Shown piece by piece: positions 18,021-24,879 of a DNA stretch of 64,000 nucleotides. The translations under genes and the position numbers were made by a program. This stretch comes from JBCCXZ01 sp965228005. Its GTDB lineage: Bacteria; Planctomycetota; Planctomycetia; Pirellulales; Lacipirellulaceae. Under the pieces are notes generated by a model. It made no database searches. It saw nothing but the letters and a program-made list of their open reading frames with translations, and had not been told where the DNA came from. The stretch is taken from assembly GCA_965228005.1 (NCBI GenBank), contig CBDDGV010000001.1, forward strand, positions 1,302,001-1,366,000, read 5' to 3'. The stretch's first letter is position 1. Each line of letters opens with the position of its first letter.

Positions 18021-18300
18021 GGGCGGTTGCTTCCTCAACCCGCCGCCCGGGGGCCCCTCTGGGGGCGCCGTTCCGGCGTCGGCTGGTATCGATTGCTGGG
18101 GTTCGGCGAGGCGGCCTGAGACCGCTTCACGAGGGCCTTCACATTAGCCCCAAGGGCTTCGCCCACAGGCGTTTACCCACGCTATCGCCGAGTTTGTGAA
18201 ATTCTGCACGAGGGCCCTCGGACCCACAAGCCCCGGCGGCGAAAATCGAGCAAAAGCAAGAGGCCGACGCGGCAAAAAATCTAAGGATGCCGGACGGTCG

Positions 18301-19503
18301 CTAACGGTCGATCTCGCCCATCACGATATCGAGCGACCCGATGATGGCCGGGATATCGCCGATCAAGCAATTCCGGCCCAGCTCGTTGATCGGAGACAGG
18401 TTGCAGAAGCAGCTGCTCCGGGCCCGGGCACGCCAGGGGATCGAGTCGCCTTCGCTCACCAGGTAGAAGCCCATCTGCCCGCGCGGACTCTCGGTCTCCA
18501 GATAAGCCTCGCCCTTGGGCAGCTTCTGGTTCAGCTTCAGCGGCTCGCCGTAGCCGTCGGTCGCGGAGCGGTACTTCTCGATGGCCTGCCGGATGAGGTC
18601 CATCGCCTGGATCACCTCCAGCATGCGGACGTAGAAGCGGTGCCACGAGTCGCCGAGGACCGCCTCCTGCGGCACGGGCGGGTAGTTGTGGTCTTTCGGG
18701 TAGTGGCCGTCCTTCTCGACGATCACCTCGAACGCGTACCCGTCGTACATCGAGGTGTAGATCTCCTCGCCGTCGCGACGGAGGTCGTGGTCGACGCCGC
18801 TGCCGCGGAGCACGGGGCCGGTGCAGCCGTAGTCGATCGCCATCGCGGCCGGCATGATGCCGATGTTCGCGGTCCGCTTGATGAAGATCGCGTTGGTCGT
18901 GAGCAGCGTGTGGTATTCCTGGATGACCGGTTCGAACTGGTCGAGGAACTCCTCGCACTTCTCGGTCCAACCCTTGGGCAGGTCGGCCGTGGCGCCGCCC
19001 ACGGTCAGGTAGCTGTAGGTGAGCCGGGCGCCGCAGGCCTCTTCGAAGAGGTCCAGGATCTTCTCCCGCTCGCGGAATGCGTAGAGGAACGGGCTGAAGC
19101 TGCCCAGGTCGAGGCCGTAGGTGCCCATGCCGACCAGGTGGCTGGCGATCCGGCCCAGCTCGGCGATGATCACCCGCAGGTGGCGGGCCTTCTCGGGCGG
19201 GTCGTACTTCAGCAGCTTCTCGACCGTCAGGGCCCAGCCGAGGTTCATGTTCATCGCCGCCAGGTAGTCCATCCGGTCGGTGTACGGCACCCACTGGCGG
19301 GGAGTGAGATTCTCGCCGATCTTCTCCGCACAACGGTGCAGGTAGCCCACGTGGGGCGTGATTTCCGAGACGATCTCGCCGTCGGTCCGCAGCACCAGAC
19401 GCAGCACGCCGTGCGTGCTCGGGTGCTGGGGGCCCATATTGACGAGCATCTCGTCGGTGCGGACGTCGAATTCAATGACGCGAGGGTCTTCGACTGTAGC
19501 CAT
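18301..19503 (-). CDS. nuoD: NADH-quinone oxidoreductase subunit D (49 kDa)
   Basis: 400 residues, the normal size for a NuoD not fused to NuoC. Recognisable blocks are NMGPQHPSTHGVLRLVLRTDGE (split by position 20-40) with the conserved quinone-site His, then GYLHRCAEKIGE, the YTDRMDYLAAMNMNLGW region, and the C-terminal IIGSLDIVMGEIDR. It forms the quinone-binding pocket with NuoB at the interface of the peripheral and membrane arms. NuoB is not encoded in this window, so it must come from another locus. The spacer to nuoC contains a period-7 repeat. Confidence 0.96.
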   Translation of the reverse strand: MATVEDPRVIEFDVRTDEMLVNMGPQHPSTHGVLRLVLRTDGEIVSEITPHVGYLHRCAEKIGENLTPRQWVPYTDRMDYLAAMNMNLGWALTVEKLLKYDPPEKARHLRVIIAELGRIASHLVGMGTYGLDLGSFSPFLYAFREREKILDLFEEACGARLTYSYLTVGGATADLPKGWTEKCEEFLDQFEPVIQEYHTLLTTNAIFIKRTANIGIMPAAMAIDYGCTGPVLRGSGVDHDLRRDGEEIYTSMYDGYAFEVIVEKDGHYPKDHNYPPVPQEAVLGDSWHRFYVRMLEVIQAMDLIRQAIEKYRSATDGYGEPLKLNQKLPKGEAYLETESPRGQMGFYLVSEGDSIPWRARARSSCFCNLSPINELGRNCLIGDIPAIIGSLDIVMGEIDR

Positions 19504-19562
19504 GGTTTAACTCTATCCGTCGTCCGTTGTCAGTTGTCTTGAAGGGACGCCTGCCGCCTTCT

Positions 19563-19597
19563 TCAATCCGCATTCCGCAATCCGAAATCCGCAATCG
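19563..19597. repeat. Period-7 simple repeat between nuoC and nuoD
   Basis: Read on the minus strand, about five imperfect units of GATTNCG lie directly after the nuoC stop codon. It has no coding role. The unit is AT-richer than the surroundings, which makes it stand out. Confidence 0.75.
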
Positions 19598-19598
19598 C

Positions 19599-20129
19599 CT
19601 AGCGTCCCCGGATGCCGTGGTACTCCAGCGGCATCTCGTAGTCTTTGCGGAGCGGGTGGCCGACCCAGTCTTCGGGGCAGAGGATCCGCCGCAGGTTCGG
19701 GTGCCCCGTGAAGCTCACGCCCGACAAGTCGAACGCCTCCCGCTCGTGCCAGTCGGCCGTGCTCCACACGCCGGAGACCGACGGAACCTCCGGCAGGCTG
19801 CCGGGCTCGTCGTCCTTCCAACGCGGCACGATCACCTTCAGCACCAATGAGTGCTTGTGCTTCATGCTGAACAGGTGGTAGACGACCTCCAGGTGCGGCT
19901 CCCAAGCGGCCTTCTTGGCCTTCTTTTCGTCCGTGTGCAGGAAGTCCACCACCGTGATGCTGTTGAGGAAGTCGAACGCCAGGCTCGGCTCGTCGCGCAA
20001 GTAGGTGCAGACCGCGACGATGCCGTCGGGCGTGACCTCGATCCAGGGGTCGACGTTCTCCAGGTTCGCCCCGGCGATCTGGTCGCCGAACTTCTGCTTC
20101 AACTGATCGACGAAAGCTTGACCGCTCAT
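19599..20129 (-). CDS. nuoC: NADH-quinone oxidoreductase subunit C (30 kDa)
   Basis: 176 residues, peripheral-arm subunit that binds NuoD. The C-terminal signature HEREAFDLSGVSFTGHPNLRRIL followed by the EDWVGHPLRKDYEMP segment is the 30-kDa family hallmark. The internal stretch LAFDFLNSITVVDFL is also typical. A cytoplasmic protein without membrane segments. It starts 54 bp after the nuoA stop and is followed by nuoD after about 95 bp, so C and D remain separate genes here, unlike the fused NuoCD of enterobacteria. Confidence 0.95.
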   Translation of the reverse strand: MSGQAFVDQLKQKFGDQIAGANLENVDPWIEVTPDGIVAVCTYLRDEPSLAFDFLNSITVVDFLHTDEKKAKKAAWEPHLEVVYHLFSMKHKHSLVLKVIVPRWKDDEPGSLPEVPSVSGVWSTADWHEREAFDLSGVSFTGHPNLRRILCPEDWVGHPLRKDYEMPLEYHGIRGR

Positions 20130-20183
20130 ACGACTCGTTCCAGGAAGATGGGTAGGTGCTGCGGGGGCGCCGATCCCCGGCGG

Positions 20184-20819
20184 CTAAGCCGAGAGGATCG
20201 AGCCGGCGGGACGCTCACGGACCGGCACGTCGGACGGCGGGGCCCGCTCGACCACCGAGCCGCGTTCGGCCGCCACGGCCCGCACCCAGTCGAGGTCGCC
20301 GCGGTGCCAGACGTAGGCGAACCCTACCAGCAGTACCGCAAAAAACACGCTGATGTCAGCAAAGGAAGTGAGGGCCAGCTTCCGGCCGGTCTGCCGTAGA
20401 GCTTCGGCGTCGCCCGGCTCGACCGTGGCCTGCGTCTCCGGGTCGCGGACGCCCAGTTCGCCCAGCAGGATCGCCGCCTGCGGCGAGAGCGTGCCGTCGG
20501 CCTCTTCCGAGACGGCCGCGACCGGCATCTCCGGCGACGTGAGCTGCGTGCTCTTGCCGAAGACCGTCGCCCACGGGAAGAAGAACGCCACCTCAACGTC
20601 GAAGATGATGAACAGTAATGCGACGACATAGAATCGGAGGTCGAACTGCACGAAGCTGGAACCGATGGTCGGCTCGCCGCACTCGTACACCTCAAGCTTC
20701 TCTTCGTTCGGCAACTCGGGCCGCAGGAACCGCCCCACGAGCAGGTTCACAAACAAGAAGATCGCCGCGACCGCGGCGAAGAGGGCCAAGTAGGCCACGA
20801 TGGCTGTGGGGGTCGCCAT
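20184..20819 (-). CDS. nuoA: NADH-quinone oxidoreductase subunit A, enlarged loop
   Basis: 211 residues where 120-150 is usual. The core is clear: KLEVYECGEPTIGSS with the quinone-site Cys loop, then FDLRFYVVALLFIIFDVEVAFFFPWA. A hydrophilic insertion at about 88-150, between the second and third membrane helices, plus a long tail after the last helix, explain the length. The insertion is rich in Glu, Ala and Pro. It starts 61 bp after nuoI and is followed directly by nuoC: the canonical nuoB that normally separates A and C is missing. Confidence 0.93.
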   Translation of the reverse strand: MATPTAIVAYLALFAAVAAIFLFVNLLVGRFLRPELPNEEKLEVYECGEPTIGSSFVQFDLRFYVVALLFIIFDVEVAFFFPWATVFGKSTQLTSPEMPVAAVSEEADGTLSPQAAILLGELGVRDPETQATVEPGDAEALRQTGRKLALTSFADISVFFAVLLVGFAYVWHRGDLDWVRAVAAERGSVVERAPPSDVPVRERPAGSILSA

Positions 20820-20880
20820 AAGGGGCGTCCTGACTTACCGAGTGGATACGTTACCAGGTGGATCGTGAACGAAGCATGAC

Positions 20881-21429
20881 TTACTGATTCGGGCCGCCGT
20901 GCACCGGCTCGGTGATCACCTTCGACTGGGCCACCGCCGTGGGGTTGAGCGTCGACCGGCCCCAGGCCACGTCGAGCGGCATGCGGGCGAAGTCGACGAT
21001 GCAACCGTCGCGGCTGTAGCAGCTGAGGTCGTGCGTGGCGCCCATGAAGATGCAGTCTACCGGGCAGGGTTCAACGCACAACGCGCAGAACATGCACTTG
21101 GTGTAGTCAATCGTGTAGCCGGTGATCTTGAAGCCCTTGCCGCCCTCGACCTTCTCCTTGCCGATGTAGATGCAGTCGACCGGACACGCCTTTGCGCACT
21201 GGTCGCAGGAGATGCACGTCGTCAGGTCGAACCGGTGGAAACCCCGGTAGCGGGCCGCGACGGGGACCGGCAGTTCCGGGTACTCGAACTGCTCGGTAAA
21301 GGTCTTGCGCTCCGGACGGTAGGTCCTCAGCCAGGTGCGCAAAGTGACGTACATGCCGCTCGCCACCGTGTAGACCGCTTCAAGGACGTTCCCCAACCAT
21401 GGAAACACCTTCTTCACACGGGCGATCAT
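20881..21429 (-). CDS. nuoI: NADH-quinone oxidoreductase subunit I (two 4Fe-4S clusters)
   Basis: 182 residues. Two ferredoxin motifs, CISCDQCAKACP and CMFCALCVEPCP, each followed by VDCI, ligate the N6a and N6b clusters that pass electrons to NuoB. The N-terminus has the usual amphipathic region. It is the first gene of the nuo cluster, an unusual place since nuoI normally lies between H and J. About 660 bp without a gene separate it from the divergent csrA, so the operon promoter should lie there. Confidence 0.95.
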   Translation of the reverse strand: MIARVKKVFPWLGNVLEAVYTVASGMYVTLRTWLRTYRPERKTFTEQFEYPELPVPVAARYRGFHRFDLTTCISCDQCAKACPVDCIYIGKEKVEGGKGFKITGYTIDYTKCMFCALCVEPCPVDCIFMGATHDLSCYSRDGCIVDFARMPLDVAWGRSTLNPTAVAQSKVITEPVHGGPNQ

Positions 21430-21898
21430 CGATTACCCAACTCCTCTAGGCATATTCAGACTACCAATGAAACCGCGGCCGCAGAGCCCTGCGGATCGTG
21501 CATGCACGCGGCGTGGATTATAGAACGGCCCATTTTGGCCGCAACCGGCTCAAGCACTTTTCTTGCAACCAGTTAGGTTCTTTCGCATCGGGAGGTTCGC
21601 AGGCAGTACAAGAGCTGCCGCGGCTACGGCTGGGAACCGCAGCCTCCGCCGATGATTAAGCAATCCGGGGGGCCTTGCCGATGCGCGGACCTCAGAACCC
21701 GCGGCCCGAAAGCGTAGCCGGGCCATCGACGCGAAACGACAAAATGTACAGGACACGCAGAATCGGCAGCCTGCGAGAAGATTCCGCCTAAAGCCGGATA
21801 CGGCATTTAGTTAAGTTCAAGCTAAGTAACCCGATCAAATCTTGTGCCGATTCCGCCCCCGCGGTCCCGAAAAGGCCCCGGGCTCATCGAATCTTTGC

Positions 21899-21926
21899 TT
21901 GACTCCCCCCGAACACCACGTAGAGT
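21899..21926 (+). promoter_or_regulatory. Putative sigma70-type promoter for csrA
   Basis: TTGACT at 21899-21904 and TAGAGT at 21921-21926, separated by 16 bp, about 165 bp upstream of the csrA ATG. The hexamers fit the consensus at five and four of six positions, respectively. Confidence 0.5.
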
Positions 21927-21956
21927 GGACAGAGAGGGGAAGCGCCCTCAAGGGGC

Positions 21957-21984
21957 AAAAGTCAACCCGGTTGTCGACTTTTTT
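21957..21984 (+). terminator. Terminator-like hairpin in the csrA leader
   Basis: AAAAGTC (21957-21963) pairs with GACTTTT (21976-21982), with an inner AACC/GGTT palindrome and a run of six T ending at 21984. It lies between the putative csrA promoter and the csrA start, so on the plus strand it would act as an attenuator. The stem is AT-rich and modest in strength. Confidence 0.4.
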
Positions 21985-22043
21985 CCCAAAAAGCGACCGA
22001 ACGGCCGCCGCTGGGGAATGCCTCAAGACGCCGATCGCTCCGA

Positions 22044-22058
22044 AACCCTGCCAGGGTT
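22044..22058 (+). promoter_or_regulatory. Short hairpin near csrA ribosome site
   Basis: AACCCTG at 22044-22050 and CAGGGTT at 22052-22058 form a near-perfect hairpin 33 bp before the csrA ATG. GGA triplets follow at 22069-22071 and within the Shine-Dalgarno AAGGAA (22079-22084). GGA is the core of CsrA binding sites, so feedback repression is possible. Confidence 0.4.
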
Positions 22059-22091
22059 GCGATCCGGCGGAACACACGAAGGAATCGTACC

Positions 22092-22307
22092 ATGTTGGTT
22101 CTATCTCGGAAGAAGAACGAGAGCATCGTCATCAACGACGACATCACGATCGTTGTTGTTGAGATCCGGGGCGACAAAGTCCGCCTGGGGGTGGAAGCAC
22201 CGAAGGAAGTGCCCGTCCACCGGAACGAGGTTTACGAGGCCATCCGTCGCAACCAACAGGTTGACGACACGCCTTCCGTAACGCCCGAGCCCGGCGCCGC
22301 TGAGTAA
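22092..22307 (+). CDS. csrA: Carbon storage regulator CsrA
   Basis: 71 residues. The dimeric RNA-binding protein blocks translation of target mRNAs by binding GGA in hairpin loops. The sequence opens MLVLSRKKNESIVINDDI and continues with VRLGVEAPKEVPVHRNEVY, containing the conserved Leu4 and Arg44-equivalent contact residues. The C-terminal tail (VDDTPSVTPEPGAAE) is variable in the family. ATG at 22092 has AAGGAA 7 bp upstream. In planctomycetes CsrA could influence motility or central metabolism, but nothing in the neighbourhood shows its targets. Confidence 0.95.
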   Translation: MLVLSRKKNESIVINDDITIVVVEIRGDKVRLGVEAPKEVPVHRNEVYEAIRRNQQVDDTPSVTPEPGAAE

Positions 22308-22559
22308 CCCGCCTCCGCACCCACCTTTCCCGCCGCCGGCCCTCCACCTGCTGGCCTGCTCTCTGCTGGTTGTTATCTCTCGGTTTTGCGGTGCGGTTGT
22401 TGTCGCGTCACACCTTCACCCTTGACGGTGCGGCCCGCTGACATAACCCTATACCGCTGCTGTGGCTTGCACGTTTTTTTGCTGCCCGCAAGCCCGCACG
22501 GCACTATCGCCTAGGCACTGCCCGCTCGGCCACCTCGGCCGGCACGGTGCTCCTGCCAG

Positions 22560-22632
22560 GGCCCCGTCGTCTAGTGGTCTAGGACTCCGGCCTTTCACGC
22601 CGGCAACACGGGTTCGAGTCCCGTCGGGGTCA
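22560..22632 (+). tRNA. tRNA-Glu (anticodon TTC)
   Basis: 73 nt without encoded CCA. The acceptor GGCCCCG (22560-22566) pairs with CGGGGTC (22625-22631) including one G-U pair, with discriminator A at 22632. The anticodon stem CCGGC/GCCGG encloses loop CTTTCAC with TTC at 22594-22596. A normal T arm with GGTTCGAGT is present. The arms match the tRNA-Glu pattern (GTCTAGTGG... in the D arm). Confidence 0.95.
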
Positions 22633-22703
22633 CTTTCTTTCCGCCTCGCGGCTGTCGCAACCTCCGGTTCGACGGTCCGCGTCCGGCGGTTTTGGAGAAT
22701 CAG

Positions 22704-23759
22704 ATGCCTGCCGACCAGCCCGCCCCCTACGACGCCGTCCTGCTGGTTTCCTTCGGCGGCCCCGAAGGCCCCGACGACGTCATGCCCTTCCTGGAGAACG
22801 TCCTCCGCGGCAAGAACGTCCCCCGCGAGCGGATGCTGGAGGTCGCCGAGCACTACCACCACTTCGACGGCGTGAGCCCGATCAACGGCCAGAACCGGGC
22901 CCTGATCGCCGCCCTGGAGCAGGAGCTCGCCGACCACGGCCCGCACCTGCCGGTCTACTGGGGCAACCGGAACTGGGAGCCCCTGCTGCCGGACACGCTG
23001 CAGAAGATGGCCGACGACGGCGTGAAGCGGTCGCTCGCCTTCTTCACCAGCGGCTTCAGCTGCTACTCCGGCTGCCGGCAGTACCGAGAGAACATCGCCG
23101 ACGCCCGCGAGCAGGTCGGCGACCGGGCGCCCCTGGTTGAGAAGGTCCGCATGTTCTTCAACCACCCGGGGTGGATCGAGACGATGGCCCAGTCGGTGGG
23201 CGAGTGCCTCGAGAAAGTCCCCGAAGAACGCCGCTCCGGAGCAACGGTGCTCTTCACCGCCCACAGCATCCCGATGTCGATGGCCGAGAACTGCACCTAC
23301 GAGATGCAGCTCCGCGAGTCGAGCCGGCTGGTGGCAGAAGCGCTCGGCCACGAGCGTTGGGAGCTGGTCTACCAGAGCCGCAGCGGCCCGCCCCAGCAGC
23401 CGTGGCTGGAGCCCGACGTGTGCGACCGGATCGAACAGCTGCACGCCGAGGGCGGCCTGCAGGACCTGATCATCCTGCCGATCGGCTTCGTCTCCGACCA
23501 CATGGAGGTGATGTTCGACCTCGACACCGAGGCCGCAGAATTGTGCGAGAAGCTGGGCGTCTCCATGCAGCGGGCCGCCACGGCGGGGACGCACCCGCGG
23601 TTCATCACGATGATCCGCGAGCTGCTGCAGGAACGGATCGACCAGGCGGAGCAACGCCCCGCCCTGGGCGACATGGGCGCCTGGCACGACGTCTGCCCCG
23701 TCGACTGCTGCCTCTACACGCCCCAGCGCCCCGGCCGTCCGGCCGCCGCGAGCAAGTAA
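22704..23759 (+). CDS. hemH: Ferrochelatase, possibly coproporphyrin III type
   Basis: 351 residues. Inserts ferrous iron into a porphyrin at the end of heme synthesis. Catalytic His187 lies in FTAHSIPM and Glu268 in DHMEVMFDLD. The stretch SGFSCYSGCRQYREN (116-130) resembles actinobacterial enzymes that work on coproporphyrin III, so the substrate may be coproporphyrin rather than protoporphyrin (inference). Cys331, Cys335 and Cys336 near the end could help hold a 2Fe-2S cluster, but their spacing does not match a described pattern. The ATG at 22704 follows GGAGAAT; an upstream TTG at 22692 is less likely. An aldo/keto reductase follows 27 bp downstream. Confidence 0.92.
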   Translation: MPADQPAPYDAVLLVSFGGPEGPDDVMPFLENVLRGKNVPRERMLEVAEHYHHFDGVSPINGQNRALIAALEQELADHGPHLPVYWGNRNWEPLLPDTLQKMADDGVKRSLAFFTSGFSCYSGCRQYRENIADAREQVGDRAPLVEKVRMFFNHPGWIETMAQSVGECLEKVPEERRSGATVLFTAHSIPMSMAENCTYEMQLRESSRLVAEALGHERWELVYQSRSGPPQQPWLEPDVCDRIEQLHAEGGLQDLIILPIGFVSDHMEVMFDLDTEAAELCEKLGVSMQRAATAGTHPRFITMIRELLQERIDQAEQRPALGDMGAWHDVCPVDCCLYTPQRPGRPAAASK

Positions 23760-23786
23760 ACGGGGCTCCCACCGCGGGGAGAACAA

Positions 23787-24761
23787 GTGCCGATCGACGA
23801 CCGCCAACTCCGCCAGCTCGGCAGCAGCGACCTCCGCGTCTCCCCGGTCGCCTTCGGCGCCTGGCCGATAGCCGGCGTCACGTCGCTTGAAGTCAACGAC
23901 GACGACAGCCTCGACTCGCTCCGCGCCTGCCTCGACGCGGGCGTCAATTTCATCGACACCGCCTACTGCTACGGCCCCAGCGGCGAGAGCGAGCGGCTCA
24001 TCGGCCGGGCCCTCGGCGGCGTGCGCGACCAGCTGGTCATCGCCTCCAAGGGCGGCATCCACTACGACGCCAAAGGCCAGCAGGCCCAGGACGGCCGGCC
24101 CGAGACGCTCCTCCGCGAGTGCGACGAGAGCCTCGCCCGGCTGGGAACCGACCGCATCGACCTGCACTACCTGCACTCACCCGACCCGAACGTGCCGGTC
24201 GCCGAATCGGCTGGGGCGATCGCCGAGCTGATCGCCGCCGGCAAGGTCCGCTACGCGGGCGCCTCGAACTGCAACCTAGAGCAGATCCAACAGTTCCACG
24301 CCGCGTGCCCGCTCACGGCCGTGCAGCTGCCCTACAACATGCTGCAGCGGGGCATCGAGGAGCAGACGCTCCCCTGGTGCCGCGAGCACAGCGTGGGCGT
24401 CTGCGTCTACTGGGCCCTCGTGAAGGGCCTCTTGGCCGGCAAGCTGGACAAGCTCGACGAGGCCGACAACCGCCGCAAGTACCCCCAGTACCAGGGCGAC
24501 GAGTGGGAGCGGAACCTGGCGTTCGTCGAGCGGCTCCGGGGCGTCGCCGACCGCGTGGGCCGCACCGTGGCCCAGGTCGCGGTGAACTGGACCGTCGCCC
24601 AGCCGGGCATCGATGTCGCCCTCTGCGGCGCCAAGCGCCGCTGGCAGATCGAAGAAACCGCCGGCGCCATGGGCTGGAGCCTCTCGGCCGCAGACGCCGC
24701 CGAGATCGAATCCGCCATCCGCGACCGCGGCGAAGCCGCCTCGAAGCGGGTCTTTTCTTAG
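23787..24761 (+). CDS. Aldo/keto reductase
   Basis: 324 residues with a GTG start preceded by GGGGAGAAC. NADPH-dependent TIM-barrel oxidoreductase. The catalytic tetrad is visible: Asp in FIDTAYCYG with Tyr at that motif, Lys in IASKGG, and His in DLHYLHSPDP. The NADPH-binding region QVAVNWTVAQPGIDVALCGAKRR (split in two) is close to the C-terminus. The substrate cannot be predicted. Some relatives act on sugars or L-glyceraldehyde 3-phosphate. Spacing of 27 bp from hemH suggests one transcript. A repeat element begins 10 bp after the stop. Confidence 0.92.
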   Translation: MPIDDRQLRQLGSSDLRVSPVAFGAWPIAGVTSLEVNDDDSLDSLRACLDAGVNFIDTAYCYGPSGESERLIGRALGGVRDQLVIASKGGIHYDAKGQQAQDGRPETLLRECDESLARLGTDRIDLHYLHSPDPNVPVAESAGAIAELIAAGKVRYAGASNCNLEQIQQFHAACPLTAVQLPYNMLQRGIEEQTLPWCREHSVGVCVYWALVKGLLAGKLDKLDEADNRRKYPQYQGDEWERNLAFVERLRGVADRVGRTVAQVAVNWTVAQPGIDVALCGAKRRWQIEETAGAMGWSLSAADAAEIESAIRDRGEAASKRVFS

Positions 24762-24771
24762 CTGCTAATTC

Positions 24772-24854
24772 GGGTGGCACTGGCGTCTCGCCAGTGCTAT
24801 GCCTGATAGAACTCGTCCACTCAAGCAGCACCGGCGAGACGCCGGTGCCGCCCC
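24772..24854. repeat. REP-like palindromic pair, copy 1
   Basis: Two inverted hairpins: GGTGGCACTGGCGTCTCGCC near the left end and a complementary GAGACGCCGGTGCCGCC-type arm at the right end, separated by about 30 bp. It begins 10 bp after the aldo/keto reductase stop. Copies 2 and 3 lie at 26332-26414 and 33222-33289. Confidence 0.85.
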
Positions 24855-24879
24855 ACGGTCTCGTTTTGGCGGAACGGTC

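Larger units (their letters stand above)
21430..22091. other. Divergent intergenic region between nuoI and csrA
   Basis: About 660 bp with no credible gene. It should hold the promoter of the nuo operon (leftward) and of csrA (rightward). The csrA side has a recognisable promoter, a terminator-like hairpin and a second hairpin, annotated separately. On the nuo side I found no hexamer pair convincing enough to report. Confidence 0.6.

Noticed and set aside
20130..20183. Search for nuoB between nuoA and nuoC
   Set aside because: The spacer is only 54 bp and no cluster-ligating Cys-Cys motif protein exists elsewhere in the window.
22422..22454. TTGACG and CTATAC before tRNA-Glu
   Set aside because: 21 bp spacing does not fit a sigma70 promoter.
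22449..24176. Minus-strand frame of 575 codons
   Set aside because: Opposite hemH and the aldo/keto reductase and over tRNA-Glu, so not a gene.
24772..24854. REP-like copy 1 considered as a simple terminator of the aldo/keto reductase
   Set aside because: The same bipartite layout recurs at two other loci and no T tract follows; the terminator role is possible but secondary.
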